A stretch of DNA of 64,000 nucleotides from Dehalococcoidia bacterium (GCA_030747175.1 JASLLE010000004.1:1-64000); one strand, 5' to 3'; positions 55,301 through 63,745 are shown, counted from the stretch's first letter. Numbers and translations are program-made. The notes: generated by a model from the letters alone, not told the origin.

Positions 55301-55727
55301 CGGCTGGTCGGTACTGCTGGCGCTTGCGTACGCCACCGTGCTTCTCGTGAGCGCAGTGGGTTTCCTGGTTCACTCCCAGGTGTCGTTCGATGCTCGAAAG
55401 GGAGAGTTCGCCTTGCTGAGAACCATTGGCCTCTCGATGCGCCAACTGCTCTCGCTTGTCGTGCTGGAGCAGGCGCTCGTTCTCGGCGTGGCTATCGGCA
55501 TCGGGATTTTCATGGGAACCCGTCTTGGCGGAACAATGTTGCCATTTTTGAGCAACTCGGGCGAAGGTATCCGGGTAGTGCCGCCCATCCTCGTGGAGGT
55601 GGATTGGCCATCGTTCGGGATTACCTTTGCTCTGCTTGGCGCGGTGATCCTGGCCGTGGTGGCAGTGATCCTGTTCAGCGTTTACCGTATGTCGATCCAG
55701 TCCGTGCTCCGGCTCGGCGAAAGATGA
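52308..55727 (+). CDS. Large FtsX-type ABC permease 2
   Basis: 1139 residues, same architecture as permease 1: TM1 (about 21-42), external domain, FtsX block 1 (PMIIVMVLVVVVVLYYAV, REEIALLSTRGSSGGQI), middle TMs (about 465-560), a very large second external domain (about 570-1000) and FtsX block 2 (ARKGEFALLRTIGLSMRQL) at the C-terminus. GTG overlaps the preceding TGA (GTGA), so the two permeases are translationally coupled and probably form a heterodimer. The external domains are larger than in LolC or MacB. Substrate unknown. Confidence 0.85.
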   Translation: MITTALKLIARRSLAHLRLLTAVIAGVVIAVAIMAATLIYFDSLRNLALRRAVDQQAPASLDVVMQLSAAAAPRPLHDRLTARVDGIVDAGLKDYVREKHLAVRSASFDFAPASDVSPVQEGVTRRVAFAFLPGIEDEIDIVAGVAPGSPGPPAEPGKVFRPEVMIPASVADVFGLAIGETYVAVPFWDNHNPAPEPVVAGIFKRRNPDSAFWRVYDDLFAFDSSNFSFAVSVVDESVFVDDLAGHLPNMTASYGWTLDVDPNSIDAASAKGIMDSLSALEATLKADSNSYRQITGLHATLSDFETRLFFNRLPMIIVMVLVVVVVLYYAVTLASLLVDAQREEIALLSTRGSSGGQIVAVFAIEAAVLSLVAVAIGPVIAAMAIRYAGVMPWFSELNGGTAVPVNVSWAAYRLAALGGVFSFAALFYPAFRASRVGLLTHRSRTGRSTGPPAFQRYYLDVGALGVAVVLLAQLQSRGSVAAENLAGEKTVDQVTLAFPALFLVVAGVVMLRLFPVMMELLARLFSSRIFYRLISPTMILGLWTMARNPAHYSRLSLLFILTAGLGVFSANFGATLDRSSKDQALYATGADVRVVGLAPRPRQPGADIIGNIDRLDDVETTTRVMRRDGAVRRAFGSDSYRMIAVDPDNFTATAWSRSDLNAEDLQNQLDSIRVDDMPGIPLPDDTRFLTMRVRPSQPTPGISVFASFRDENGRYSAGSLGTLEPRPANARQFNCPDPVATDAAGESGAQPDWCTIGGSAGRVSFNVGAANAVSQNLLAFGFSAPGGFLSDSGRVPAGTLQIDEISAVSSNGTVTVIESFDDPEALDRWSGTPLLPASDVNDLPIPGAVSLGWGEFEASGGFMLFAGLETPPAPVLASSEFMERSGRSIGDVMEAKLETADLVLEIVDIIDFIPTVDPNQNPFLVADIDAVLGAANRFGAFGNVLQYNELWIQVRGEDTSEVGRRVSARINLLPFTHTGIVDRDSALAKIASDPLVRAGWSVLLALAYATVLLVSAVGFLVHSQVSFDARKGEFALLRTIGLSMRQLLSLVVLEQALVLGVAIGIGIFMGTRLGGTMLPFLSNSGEGIRVVPPILVEVDWPSFGITFALLGAVILAVVAVILFSVYRMSIQSVLRLGER

Positions 55728-55734
55728 CCTTCTT

Positions 55735-56667
55735 ATGACTCCCGCGACACCCGGTTCCTCATACATCTCTTGCAGGGATGTATTCAAGATTTACAAGGTG
55801 GCTGATCTTGAGGTCGTAGCCTTGCGCGGGCTTGAGCTGGAGGTGGAGCGCGGGGAGGTCATGGCGATCATCGGCGCGTCCGGGAGCGGCAAATCCACAC
55901 TGCTCAACATCCTCGCCGGGTACGACGCGCCGTCCGCCGGGCAGGTCCAGGTTGGCGGCTACGACCTGCTCAATATGAACTCCAAACAAATCGTGGAGTA
56001 CCGGCGTCGCGAGGTCGGTTTCGTCTGGCAACAGACATCCCGCAACCTGTTCCCTTATCTGAACTCACGGGAGAACGTCGAACTACCCATGCTACTGGCC
56101 GGCGCTGGCGGTCGAGAGCGTCGTGATCGGGCCGAGGAGCTGCTGGCGCTGGTGGGACTCGGCGACCGGCTCTCGCACAAGCCCGCCCAGCTCTCCGGCG
56201 GGGAGCAGCAGCGAGTTGCGATCGCCGTCGCCCTCGGGAACCGTCCTTCTCTCCTTCTGGCGGACGAACCGACAGGTGAACTAGACACCGAGACGGGCCA
56301 GGAAATCCTGGACATGTTCGCTACGATCAACCGGGAGCTTGGTACGACCATCATCGTTGTGACCCACGACCCTGCCGTGTCGCAATCGGTCGGGCGTGCG
56401 GTCGCAATTCGTGACGGCAAAACGAGTAGCGAGATACGCGGCCGGGTCCAGTTTGATCGGCAGATCGGCGGCGGGCGGCGTGACGTTGAGGAGTTTCTCC
56501 TCGTGGATTCTTCCGGGCGAGTTCAGATACCGCGCGAGATGTTGGACGGCCTGAATATCAAGAGGCTGGTACAGGCGGACGTGGAAGATGATCAGGTACG
56601 TATCCGGCCGTCAGATGCCGCCGACGAGTCGCCGGGCGATGGATCGGCCGGGGATGGATCACGGTGA
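55735..56667 (+). CDS. ABC transporter ATPase 1 with AbrB-like C-terminal tail
   Basis: 310 residues. LolD/MacB-type ATPase: Walker A GASGSGKST (47-55), signature [15 protein letters not shown], Walker [14 protein letters not shown]-loop VVTHD. After the ATPase (about 230) comes an extra segment of about 80 residues. Residues 255-292 (LLVDSSGRVQIPREMLDGL...) match the SpoVT/AbrB swapped-hairpin pattern (GRV-IP-E), ending in an acidic Gly/Ser tail. Such a domain on an ABC ATPase is unusual: it may aid dimerisation or bind DNA. Starts 7 bp after permease 2; the next ATPase overlaps by 4 bases. Confidence 0.88.
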   Translation: MTPATPGSSYISCRDVFKIYKVADLEVVALRGLELEVERGEVMAIIGASGSGKSTLLNILAGYDAPSAGQVQVGGYDLLNMNSKQIVEYRRREVGFVWQQTSRNLFPYLNSRENVELPMLLAGAGGRERRDRAEELLALVGLGDRLSHKPAQLSGGEQQRVAIAVALGNRPSLLLADEPTGELDTETGQEILDMFATINRELGTTIIVVTHDPAVSQSVGRAVAIRDGKTSSEIRGRVQFDRQIGGGRRDVEEFLLVDSSGRVQIPREMLDGLNIKRLVQADVEDDQVRIRPSDAADESPGDGSAGDGSR

Positions 56668-57479
56668 CGACGGGCGGCGAAACGCAACCGCTCCTGGTGG
56701 CCGATCACGTCAGCCGAACGTTCCATCTTGAAGGCGAAGAGGTTCACGCCGTCCGGGACATCAGCCTGACGATTAATCGCGGCAGGTTCGTCGCTATAGT
56801 CGGACGTTCCGGGTCCGGCAAGACGACGTTACTGAATCTGCTGGCCGGTCTCGACACGCCCACATCCGGCCGGGTCAGGTTTGAGGGCCGGGATGTGTCG
56901 GATATGGGCGAAAAAGAGATGACGGAGCTGCGCCGGCATCGCATCGGTATCGTTTTTCAGTCGTTCGGGCTGCTCCCTCTTCTGTCGGCGTTTGAAAACG
57001 TCGAGTTGCCGCTTCGGATCGCCGGCGTCGGAGCACGCTTGCGGAATGAACGCGCGGAAGAAGTCCTTGATCTGGTCGGGCTGTTGCCCCGGGCGCGCCA
57101 CCGCCCGTTTGAGCTATCGGGTGGAGAACAGCAGCGAGTCGCCATCGCCCGGGCCGTCTCCATGCGCCCGTCAGTGATCCTGGCGGACGAGCCAACCGGC
57201 GAGCTGGATTCCGCTAATGCCGAGTCGATCTTTGGCCTGTTCAGCCAGATGGCGGGCGCAGAAGAAATGGCGATCGTCACGACAACCCACGACCAGACTC
57301 TGCTCGACATGGCTGAAGAGGTTCACGAGATCGGCGACGGCCTGCTCATCGAGAACGGAACGATTGGCCGGCCCCGGATGCGAACAGAGATCCCGGAGCC
57401 GGAAGAATCCGCGGCGGAACCAGCGGAACCGTCAGATTCCGCCCCGGTCGACGACAGCATGTTCCGACGCCCGGACTGA
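56664..57479 (+). CDS. ABC transporter ATPase 2
   Basis: 271 residues of the LolD/MacB ATPase group. Walker [10 protein letters not shown] (47-55), Q-loop [21 protein letters not shown], signature [15 protein letters not shown], Walker [15 protein letters not shown]-loop TTTHD. The C-terminal 40 residues are an acidic Pro/Glu-rich tail. GTGA overlap with ATPase 1. With two permeases and two ATPases this is a likely heterotetrameric exporter. Confidence 0.9.
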   Translation: MTTGGETQPLLVADHVSRTFHLEGEEVHAVRDISLTINRGRFVAIVGRSGSGKTTLLNLLAGLDTPTSGRVRFEGRDVSDMGEKEMTELRRHRIGIVFQSFGLLPLLSAFENVELPLRIAGVGARLRNERAEEVLDLVGLLPRARHRPFELSGGEQQRVAIARAVSMRPSVILADEPTGELDSANAESIFGLFSQMAGAEEMAIVTTTHDQTLLDMAEEVHEIGDGLLIENGTIGRPRMRTEIPEPEESAAEPAEPSDSAPVDDSMFRRPD

Positions 57480-57540
57480 TCCGCACACGACAGTTCAACC
57501 CCGGCTTCGCAACGGACACGGGGACCGTTAACCTTTCGAC

Positions 57541-58320
57541 ATGCCTTACGTAACTTCGTCAGGCCGCCGTCTTTATTACGAAGTCGCTGGCGCAGGTTTT
57601 CCGCTGCTGATGCATCACGGCTTCGCGCAATCCGCTCAGAGCTGGGTCGATTCAGGCTGGCGAGATCTTCTCGCGACGCGATCTCGTGTGATCTCGTTCG
57701 ATATCCTGGGCCACGGCAGGAGCGACACGCCGCATGATATCGAGGCCTACCGCATGGAAGAACGGATGGCGGATGTGATCGCCGTCGCCGAGGCAGGGGG
57801 CGCGCAGCGGTTCGACATGCTCGGATTTTCGCTGGGTGGCCGGGTTGCCCTCGGGATGGCGTTTCGGCGACCGGAGTGTTTACGCGGCCTGATAGTCGGC
57901 GGGATGCACGCTCGTGCTACAGCGCTGACGGCTGAGGGTATGAACAGGCGCACGGCGACGCTCAGAAAGGGCAGTGTCCGTGCACTGAAACGAGCGCTGG
58001 GCCAGAACTCGAAGAGTTCAAACGAACTGCCGGACCCGGATCCCGAGGCGCTCGCCCTCTCGGACGAGGGATTGCTTGACTGGCCGGGCGTGGTCGAAGA
58101 TCTGCATTCGCTGGAACTGCCCACCCTCATGTTCGTGGGAGAGCAGGATCGCATGCAGCCCTGGGTGGAGGAGGATGCGGCGGCCATCCCAAACGTGAAC
58201 TACGTTTGTTGCCCTGACGTGGACCACACGGGAGCGTTTGACCGCAGCGACCTGGCGGGGCCTTCGGTGGTCGAGTTCCTCTCACGACTTCCGGACGCGA
58301 ACGCAGGGCCGATCCCATGA
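57541..58320 (+). CDS. Alpha/beta hydrolase
   Basis: 259 residues. Oxyanion-hole motif HHG (25-27), nucleophile elbow GFSLGG (Ser97), acidic residue in VGEQDRM and His in DVDHTGAF. Carboxyl-ester or related hydrolase in the cytoplasm; substrate unknown. Its stop overlaps the start of the S51-like gene (ATGA), so they are coupled. Confidence 0.85.
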   Translation: MPYVTSSGRRLYYEVAGAGFPLLMHHGFAQSAQSWVDSGWRDLLATRSRVISFDILGHGRSDTPHDIEAYRMEERMADVIAVAEAGGAQRFDMLGFSLGGRVALGMAFRRPECLRGLIVGGMHARATALTAEGMNRRTATLRKGSVRALKRALGQNSKSSNELPDPDPEALALSDEGLLDWPGVVEDLHSLELPTLMFVGEQDRMQPWVEEDAAAIPNVNYVCCPDVDHTGAFDRSDLAGPSVVEFLSRLPDANAGPIP

Positions 58321-58997
58321 ACGGCGTCCTGGTCCTGGTGGGCGGTGGTGAGTTCCAGCCCGAGATGAAGTACGTCGATCGCGTCTTGCTGGACCATGTG
58401 ATCGGCCCGCCTCGCATCGCCATCCTGCCGACGGCGGCGGGCAAGGATCCAGACACCGCCCTGAAACTTGGGGAAGCGGGAGCATCGTATTTCCGCGAGA
58501 TGGACGCCGAGGCCGACGCGATACCGGTCATAGATCGAGAGTCAGCCATGGACGAGGGCCTGGCGGCCCGGATCGAGGACGCAAACGTCGTTTACATGAC
58601 GGACGGCGACTCGCGATACCTGTACAACACCCTCCAGTTCAGCCACGCGTGGACCTCCATCGGGAACGTGATAGAGCTGAATGGCCTCGTCGCAGCTTCC
58701 GGCGCAGCGGCATCCGTATTTGGAGAGCGTTCCCCGGGGTCAGCCCTGCGCTGGGGTCCGGCGTTCAACATCCTTCCGGGGTCGGTCATCGTTCCGGACT
58801 ACGCGACCACCTCGCCGTTCGGGATGCGTATGAGGCGCCTCCGCCGCCGCGGACTCGCCTGCCTGGGAATCGACCGTCATACCGCCCTTTTCAACCGGGA
58901 CTTCCAGTTCACCGTCGTCGGCGAGGGCGGTGTTACCGTCTGGAGCACAAAGCGTCATGAGGAACGAGACGACGGCGATCCCCTGATCTGGCCCTGA
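58317..58997 (+). CDS. S51 / class I glutamine amidotransferase-like protein
   Basis: 226 residues, resembling peptidase E / cyanophycinase (S51) with GGGEF (9-13), PTAAG (38-42), MTDGD (94-98, the G-G-D/N motif) and a nucleophile region VAASGAAAS with Ser128. The family nucleophile is normally GxSAGA; here Ser is kept but the following Ala/Gly order is changed. C-terminal half has the CLGIDRHTAL motif of cyanophycinases (GIGIDE-T-like, with His for Glu). Likely a small peptidase or amidase, or inactive relative. Confidence 0.72.
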   Translation: MNGVLVLVGGGEFQPEMKYVDRVLLDHVIGPPRIAILPTAAGKDPDTALKLGEAGASYFREMDAEADAIPVIDRESAMDEGLAARIEDANVVYMTDGDSRYLYNTLQFSHAWTSIGNVIELNGLVAASGAAASVFGERSPGSALRWGPAFNILPGSVIVPDYATTSPFGMRMRRLRRRGLACLGIDRHTALFNRDFQFTVVGEGGVTVWSTKRHEERDDGDPLIWP

Positions 58998-59150
58998 ACC
59001 GACGCATTGCGGGACGCCAGCCGTGTACGAAGCGGATGTAAGATTCTCCAGCACATTTCTTGAGGCGTAACTAGACGCGCCGACCGGTAGACCAGGATTC
59101 ATTTGCGGGACGTCACGTCAAGCTCCCGCCAACGGGGAGGTCGCAACGAA

Positions 59151-59876
59151 ATGCCGAGGGCAATTGATCCAGAACCCGCTTACAGACGCGCCATGGTTGT
59201 AGTGGCGCACGCAGACGACGCCGAGTACGGCTGCTCGGGCTCCGTGGCGAAGCTGGTCCGTGAGGGGATCGAGGTGGTGTACGTGCTCTGCACGGACGGC
59301 AGCAAGGGAAGCGATGATCCGAAAGATACCCGGGAATCGCTGGCTGCGGTTCGTCAAAATGAGCAGGTCGAGGCCGGAAAAATCCTGGGACTGAAGACCG
59401 TGGAGTTCCTCGGATTTCCGGACTCGGAGCTGGAACCCACCCTGGAGCTGCGAAAAGCCATCGCCCGTGAGATTCGCCGGCACAAGCCCGACATCTTGAT
59501 CTGTCCGAACCCGACTCGGAGCCTGGAAATTGCCGGTTACGTCGGCCACCCTGACCACCAGGCCGCGGGCGAAGCGGCGTTGTCCGCGGTCTACCCGACG
59601 GCGCGTGACCGCCTGACCTACCCGGACCTGCTAGACGAAGGTTTCGAGCCGCACAGGGTCCGCGAGGTGTGGGTCATGCTCGGTTTGGAGCGCGCCGACT
59701 TCTTCAATGAACTGGAAGAAGAAGACATGCAGAAAGCCGTCGCCGCACTCAAGTCACACGAGAGCCAGGTGGGTTACCCGGAAGTCGATGCGCGGATGCG
59801 CGAATGGCGCGGCAGGACCGGGGCGAAAGTCGGCGTCCGCTTCGCCGAAGCGTTCAAAGTCTTCACGCTGGGCTAG
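59151..59876 (+). CDS. PIG-L family deacetylase (LmbE-like)
   Basis: 241 residues from ATG 59151. LmbE zinc motif AHADDAEYGC (family AHPDDxE, Pro to Ala here) and HPDHQAAGEAA with zinc His and Asp. PIG-L enzymes remove N-acetyl groups from GlcNAc-type substrates (mycothiol, bacillithiol, lincosamide pathways). A TTG 59103 start would add 16 basic residues; GGGAGG upstream of 59151 favours the ATG. Ends 12 bp from the convergent ligase. Confidence 0.85.
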   Translation: MPRAIDPEPAYRRAMVVVAHADDAEYGCSGSVAKLVREGIEVVYVLCTDGSKGSDDPKDTRESLAAVRQNEQVEAGKILGLKTVEFLGFPDSELEPTLELRKAIAREIRRHKPDILICPNPTRSLEIAGYVGHPDHQAAGEAALSAVYPTARDRLTYPDLLDEGFEPHRVREVWVMLGLERADFFNELEEEDMQKAVAALKSHESQVGYPEVDARMREWRGRTGAKVGVRFAEAFKVFTLG

Positions 59877-59888
59877 GACCGGCGCGCG

Positions 59889-61490
59889 CTACCCTGGACC
59901 GGCTTTGGCGCGCTCCCCCTCGACCAGAACCCGCCGGAGGATCTTGCCCGACGGGTTCTTCGGGATGGCGTCGATGAACTCGACTTCGCGCACCTGCTTG
60001 AACGTGGCCACCTGGTCGGCGACGAACTGCATTAATTCCGGACCTTCAACGGACGATCCAGCCGTCCGGACAACGAAGGCCTTTGGTATTTCGCCCGATC
60101 TCGGGTCCGGTTTCGCTATCACGGCGCAGTCGGCCACACCGTCGTGCTCAAGCAGCAGTCCTTCAAGCTCCGCCGGTGGAACCTGGAAGCCGCTGTACTT
60201 GATCAACTCCTTCTTGCGGTCGACGATCCATACGAAGCCGTTTTCGTCCATGCGTGCGATGTCGCCGGTATGCAGCCAGCCGTCCTCGGTGAGGGTTTCC
60301 GCCGTGGCCTCGGGATCATCAAAATAGCCCTTCATCACCTGGGGACCGCGCATCAATAACTCGCCCTCTTCGCCCACGGCCAACTCTTTCGTTCCGGCAT
60401 CGAGATCGACGATCTTCTGCTCCGTATCGGCCGTCGCCGGCCCGACCGATCCGGGACGGCCGCGCTCGGGGTCGACAAGATCAAGGTTTGTCACGGGAGA
60501 TGTCTCCGTCATGCCGTAGCCCTGGATCGCAGGTACGCCGATCACTTCTTTCACTCTGTTTTGCAGCTCCGCGGAGAGTGGCGCTGCTCCTATCATCATG
60601 CAGCGCAACGCGGACAGGTCGTGATCCTTCACGCCCGGGTACTGGGACAGGCCGACGAGGACGGGCGGAGCGGTGTACAGGACGCTCACCCTGTGCTCAT
60701 CCAGCAGGCCGAGGAACTCATCCATGTCGAAGCGGCCCATCATCACCTGCGCGTTTCCGATCGCGATGCAGGGGTTCATGAGCACGTTCATTCCGTAGAT
60801 GTGGAACAACGGTAGATGGACCAGCACCACATCGTCCGGGCGTGGCTCGGCGAACTCACCCGGGCGCTTCAAAAACTGCTCGACGTTCGAGGTCAGGTTG
60901 TAATGCGTCAGCATCACGCCCTTCGAGAGGCCGGTTGTGCCGCTTGAGTACGGAAGCACAGCGAGATCATTGATCGGGTCGATCTCTACGTATGGCGCCT
61001 CTGCCGGCGCGGCGGCTATGCGACCCCAGAACGACTCGGGGTCGGCTCCATCGGAGCGGATGACGATGAGCTCCGGCACGTCGTTGAGGAGCGGTTTTGC
61101 CGCGTCCGCCATCTCCACCAGTGAGTCGTGCACGATCAAGATCGAAGCGCGGCTGTTGTTGAGCTGATGGGCGATCTCACGTTCGCGATAGCCCGAGTTG
61201 ATAGTGGTGACGGTGGCTCCGGTCTTGAGCACGCCGAAGAACGCTATCTCAAACTCGGCGCAGTTGGGCGCGAGCAGCCCGATCCGGTCTCCCTTTTTGA
61301 CGCCCGTATCCGCAAGAGCGGCGGCAAGGCGGTCGCTATGGGCGTTCAGATCGCCAAATGTGAACCGCCGCTGTCCGTCGATTACGGCGATCTTCAGCGG
61401 CCACTTCTCGGCCGCATCCACAAGGTACTGCTGCACCGGATGTACCGAGTAGGGCCGGAGCGAACTACGTACTGGCCTCAAACTCGTCAT
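59889..61490 (-). CDS. AMP-binding acyl-CoA ligase (4-coumarate-CoA ligase-like)
   Basis: 533 residues of the ANL superfamily: ATP plus carboxylate gives acyl-AMP, then acyl-CoA. P-loop SSGTTGLSKG (182-191), YGMTETSP, hinge GWLHTGDIARMDENG, DRKKELIKYSGFQVPPAELE (split motif) and catalytic Lys516 in NPSGKILRR. The substrate pocket resembles 4CL/medium-chain or aromatic acid ligases; exact acid unknown. Upstream neighbours on this strand are the Lin0512 pair and an aldolase, so it may be part of the same catabolic unit. Confidence 0.87.
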   Translation of the reverse strand: MTSLRPVRSSLRPYSVHPVQQYLVDAAEKWPLKIAVIDGQRRFTFGDLNAHSDRLAAALADTGVKKGDRIGLLAPNCAEFEIAFFGVLKTGATVTTINSGYREREIAHQLNNSRASILIVHDSLVEMADAAKPLLNDVPELIVIRSDGADPESFWGRIAAAPAEAPYVEIDPINDLAVLPYSSGTTGLSKGVMLTHYNLTSNVEQFLKRPGEFAEPRPDDVVLVHLPLFHIYGMNVLMNPCIAIGNAQVMMGRFDMDEFLGLLDEHRVSVLYTAPPVLVGLSQYPGVKDHDLSALRCMMIGAAPLSAELQNRVKEVIGVPAIQGYGMTETSPVTNLDLVDPERGRPGSVGPATADTEQKIVDLDAGTKELAVGEEGELLMRGPQVMKGYFDDPEATAETLTEDGWLHTGDIARMDENGFVWIVDRKKELIKYSGFQVPPAELEGLLLEHDGVADCAVIAKPDPRSGEIPKAFVVRTAGSSVEGPELMQFVADQVATFKQVREVEFIDAIPKNPSGKILRRVLVEGERAKAGPG

Positions 61491-61564
61491 TGCGAACCTC
61501 CCTGCGGTACACCGTCGACGTGTGTGCCTGGCTCAAGCGCCGTGAGCGGATCCGGCGCGTCTAC

Positions 61565-61906
61565 TTACGGCAGATCTATCCTGACCTGTATCGCGGCGTT
61601 GGCGATTATCGCGAAGTCGCCGCCATCTGGATCAGGCACGTCAATCCCGCCCTTGACGGCGTTGACTGTCACCTGCCCGCCCGGAAGAGCGGCTTTGACG
61701 GCTTCATTATCGACTTTGTTCGGCTCCTGGACGCCGACGGTTACCTCAACCTGCAGCGAAGAAAACTCGATGCCGAGCGCCCGCGTTATTCCGAGCGAGC
61801 TGTGGTGAAGGGCGTCGTTGACGGCGCGAATCGCCGCCTTCGTGTAGTCGCCGCCGTGTAGATCGTTTCCTGTCCCCATCTCGAGGATCACGCGTTTCTG
61901 TGGCAT
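61565..61906 (-). CDS. Lin0512 family protein (copy 1)
   Basis: 113 residues of the Lin0512 family (conserved hypothetical): MPQKRVILEMGTGNDLHGGDYTKAA (blocks), RAVNDALHHSS, LQVEVTVGV and a C-terminal ANAAIQVRIDLP. Single alpha/beta domain, cytoplasmic, function unestablished. Adjacent to a paralogue with a 10-bp gap. Confidence 0.8.
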   Translation of the reverse strand: MPQKRVILEMGTGNDLHGGDYTKAAIRAVNDALHHSSLGITRALGIEFSSLQVEVTVGVQEPNKVDNEAVKAALPGGQVTVNAVKGGIDVPDPDGGDFAIIANAAIQVRIDLP

Positions 61907-61916
61907 GGGATTCCTC

Positions 61917-62258
61917 CTAGGGGAGATCGAGCCGCACGATAGCGGCAGCGCTTGCGATCAGGGTTCCGTCGGTTCCTTCGTCGTTGAGGATCTCAAGACC
62001 CCCTTCGACGACGTCCACGGTGCCGGTCCCGTGCGGCAACGCCGCCAGGACAGCCGCCTTATCCACCTGGTCCGGCCGGGTGACGCCGATGGTCACCTCG
62101 ACCTGCATCGAATCGACGTCCAGCCCGAGCGCGTTGGCGGCGCTGAGCGAGTTGTGCCAGAGGGCGTCTCGCAACGCCCGCACGGCGACCTTCGTATAGT
62201 CCCGGCCCCTGATGTCCGTGCCCATGCCGATCTCGAGCACTACCCGTTTCCAGGCCAT
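61917..62258 (-). CDS. Lin0512 family protein (copy 2)
   Basis: 113 residues, the same length as its neighbour and alignable end to end without obvious gaps: KRVVLEIGMGTDIRG, DYTKVAVRALRDALWHNSL, MQVEVTIGV, VDKAAVLAALP and AAIVRLDLP. The pair is clearly a tandem duplication; two copies suggest a heteromer. Function unknown. Upstream (52 bp) is the aldolase gene on the same strand. Confidence 0.8.
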   Translation of the reverse strand: MAWKRVVLEIGMGTDIRGRDYTKVAVRALRDALWHNSLSAANALGLDVDSMQVEVTIGVTRPDQVDKAAVLAALPHGTGTVDVVEGGLEILNDEGTDGTLIASAAAIVRLDLP

Positions 62259-62309
62259 AAATTTCCTTTCCGACGCGGCACCGCGCGTTCCTCAGAAACG
62301 TAGAACAGG

Positions 62310-63125
62310 CTAAACGGTTTCTACGTGGTCCCCGGCCGCGGCCTTCGTAGCGCCCGCTATCTCACGCAACTGGTTCATGTGGTCCTGCATGGCGGTCTGC
62401 ATCAGCCTTGCGTCCGAGGAGTGCATGATGAACCGCGCGCCGAGCTTGATCGCCGTGGCGGAGGTATCGATCGTCTGCTGGTGGATCATCACCGGAACGC
62501 CGCGCGCTGACGATTTGGCGATGATGTCCTTCAGCACGTCTGTGTACTTCTCGTTCGTGTAGTCGTCCGGAATGCCGAGGGACGTGGACATATCGTTCGG
62601 GCCGATAAAGATGCCGTCGATGCCGTCTACGTCCAGGATGTTGTCTAGATTCTGGTGTCCGGGGACAGACTCGATGCCGATGATGACGATGGATTCCCTG
62701 TGCCGGTTCTCCAGGTACTCTTTCGATGTGTCGCTCGGAAGTACGCCTTCCGTCACGGCCCGGATCAGGTACTCGCCCTTGAGTGGGTGCCACTTGGCCG
62801 TGGCGACCACAGCCTGGACCTCTTCAACCGTCTCGCAGTAGGGAACGAGCACCCCAGCGGCGCCGGCGTCCAGTGCCATCGCCACCCACTCAGATTTGGG
62901 GATGGGGACTCGGATGATGGGGGTGATTCCTGCCTGGCGAAGCACCATGCACAGGAGCTGGTTCTCCGTCCGGTCACGGGAGCCGTGCTCGGTGTCGATG
63001 ATCGCAAAGTCGAGAGTGCTGCCCGCCAGCGCTCCCTGGAACCTGATCCCCTGCATGGAGGAGATCATGCAGCCGAACACGTGTCCGCCACCGTTAAGGG
63101 TCTCTTTAAGTTGAACAGCGTCCAT
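62310..63125 (-). CDS. HpcH/HpaI-type aldolase (copy 3)
   Basis: 271 residues. Catalytic or metal residues: His47 (IDTEHGS), Arg72 (IIRVPIP), Glu152 (GIESVPG) and Asp178 (IGPNDMS). This branch (ITPIIRVP; GIFIGPNDMS) is closer to GarL/HpaI-type 2-oxo-3-deoxyglucarate and 4-hydroxy-2-oxo acid aldolases than to copies 1 and 2. It releases pyruvate or related oxo acid. Possibly co-transcribed with the Lin0512 pair and ligase. Confidence 0.88.
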   Translation of the reverse strand: MDAVQLKETLNGGGHVFGCMISSMQGIRFQGALAGSTLDFAIIDTEHGSRDRTENQLLCMVLRQAGITPIIRVPIPKSEWVAMALDAGAAGVLVPYCETVEEVQAVVATAKWHPLKGEYLIRAVTEGVLPSDTSKEYLENRHRESIVIIGIESVPGHQNLDNILDVDGIDGIFIGPNDMSTSLGIPDDYTNEKYTDVLKDIIAKSSARGVPVMIHQQTIDTSATAIKLGARFIMHSSDARLMQTAMQDHMNQLREIAGATKAAAGDHVETV

Positions 63126-63277
63126 TTCGAAGCGTCCCTTTCCTTGTTCTGAACCGGGGGTTGATTTTGCTCGGCAGATTGGAGACCTGATCTTCAGGTC
63201 ACATTTTCGCGGTTACCAGATATGGCCTTTAGCGCCCGCACACGATAAACGAAGCATGGCCCGCGCGCGCACCAGCT

Positions 63278-63745
63278 TCAACTCACCTCTCTCCAGAATG
63301 GTTCGCGTTTTCGCGCGTTCTCAAGGACGGACGAGTCCCACGGTTCGAGATCGAATCCTTCTGGCTGTGGAGGACGACCGGCCCAACCGATACGCTCATG
63401 GACCCGGCTATCCGTGTAGTAGGTCTCGTAAACCAGCTCGATAAACTCCCCGAACTGGACCGGCAGATTCGTTTCGACCGTTTTGAGGGCAGCGATCTGA
63501 CGCTCTTCATCGAGCGCGGCGAATCCACCTTCGACTCTCGATGCCATATCCAGCGACATCGCATCCAACACGGCCAGCAGACCGGACCGCAGGCGGCCGT
63601 AACGCAGCGATGATCGTTCCAGGCGCTCCGTCAGCCCGAGACCACCGGCGCCCGGAAAGTCGTCGGCCGGCGGGATGACGAGATCCAACATACGCGTGAG
63701 GACCACTCGATCGACGTCCGTTATTCGCCTGTCAGTGGTCGGCAT
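63278..63745 (-). CDS. Gluconate 2-dehydrogenase subunit 3-like protein
   Basis: 155 residues matching the small gluconate 2-dehydrogenase subunit 3 family: LDLVIPPADDFPGAGGLGL, the central helices and LVYETYYTDSRVHERIGW with RPPQPEGFDL at the C-terminus. No twin-arginine leader is seen at the start chosen. It lies 57 bp downstream of a GMC oxidoreductase on the same strand, as in other small/large subunit pairs of FAD-dependent alcohol or sugar dehydrogenases. Confidence 0.85.
   Translation of the reverse strand: MPTTDRRITDVDRVVLTRMLDLVIPPADDFPGAGGLGLTERLERSSLRYGRLRSGLLAVLDAMSLDMASRVEGGFAALDEERQIAALKTVETNLPVQFGEFIELVYETYYTDSRVHERIGWAGRPPQPEGFDLEPWDSSVLENARKREPFWREVS

Noticed and set aside
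54705-55787. 360-codon minus-strand frame
   Set aside because: Antisense of permease 2; no homology and inconsistent with the coupled ABC operon.
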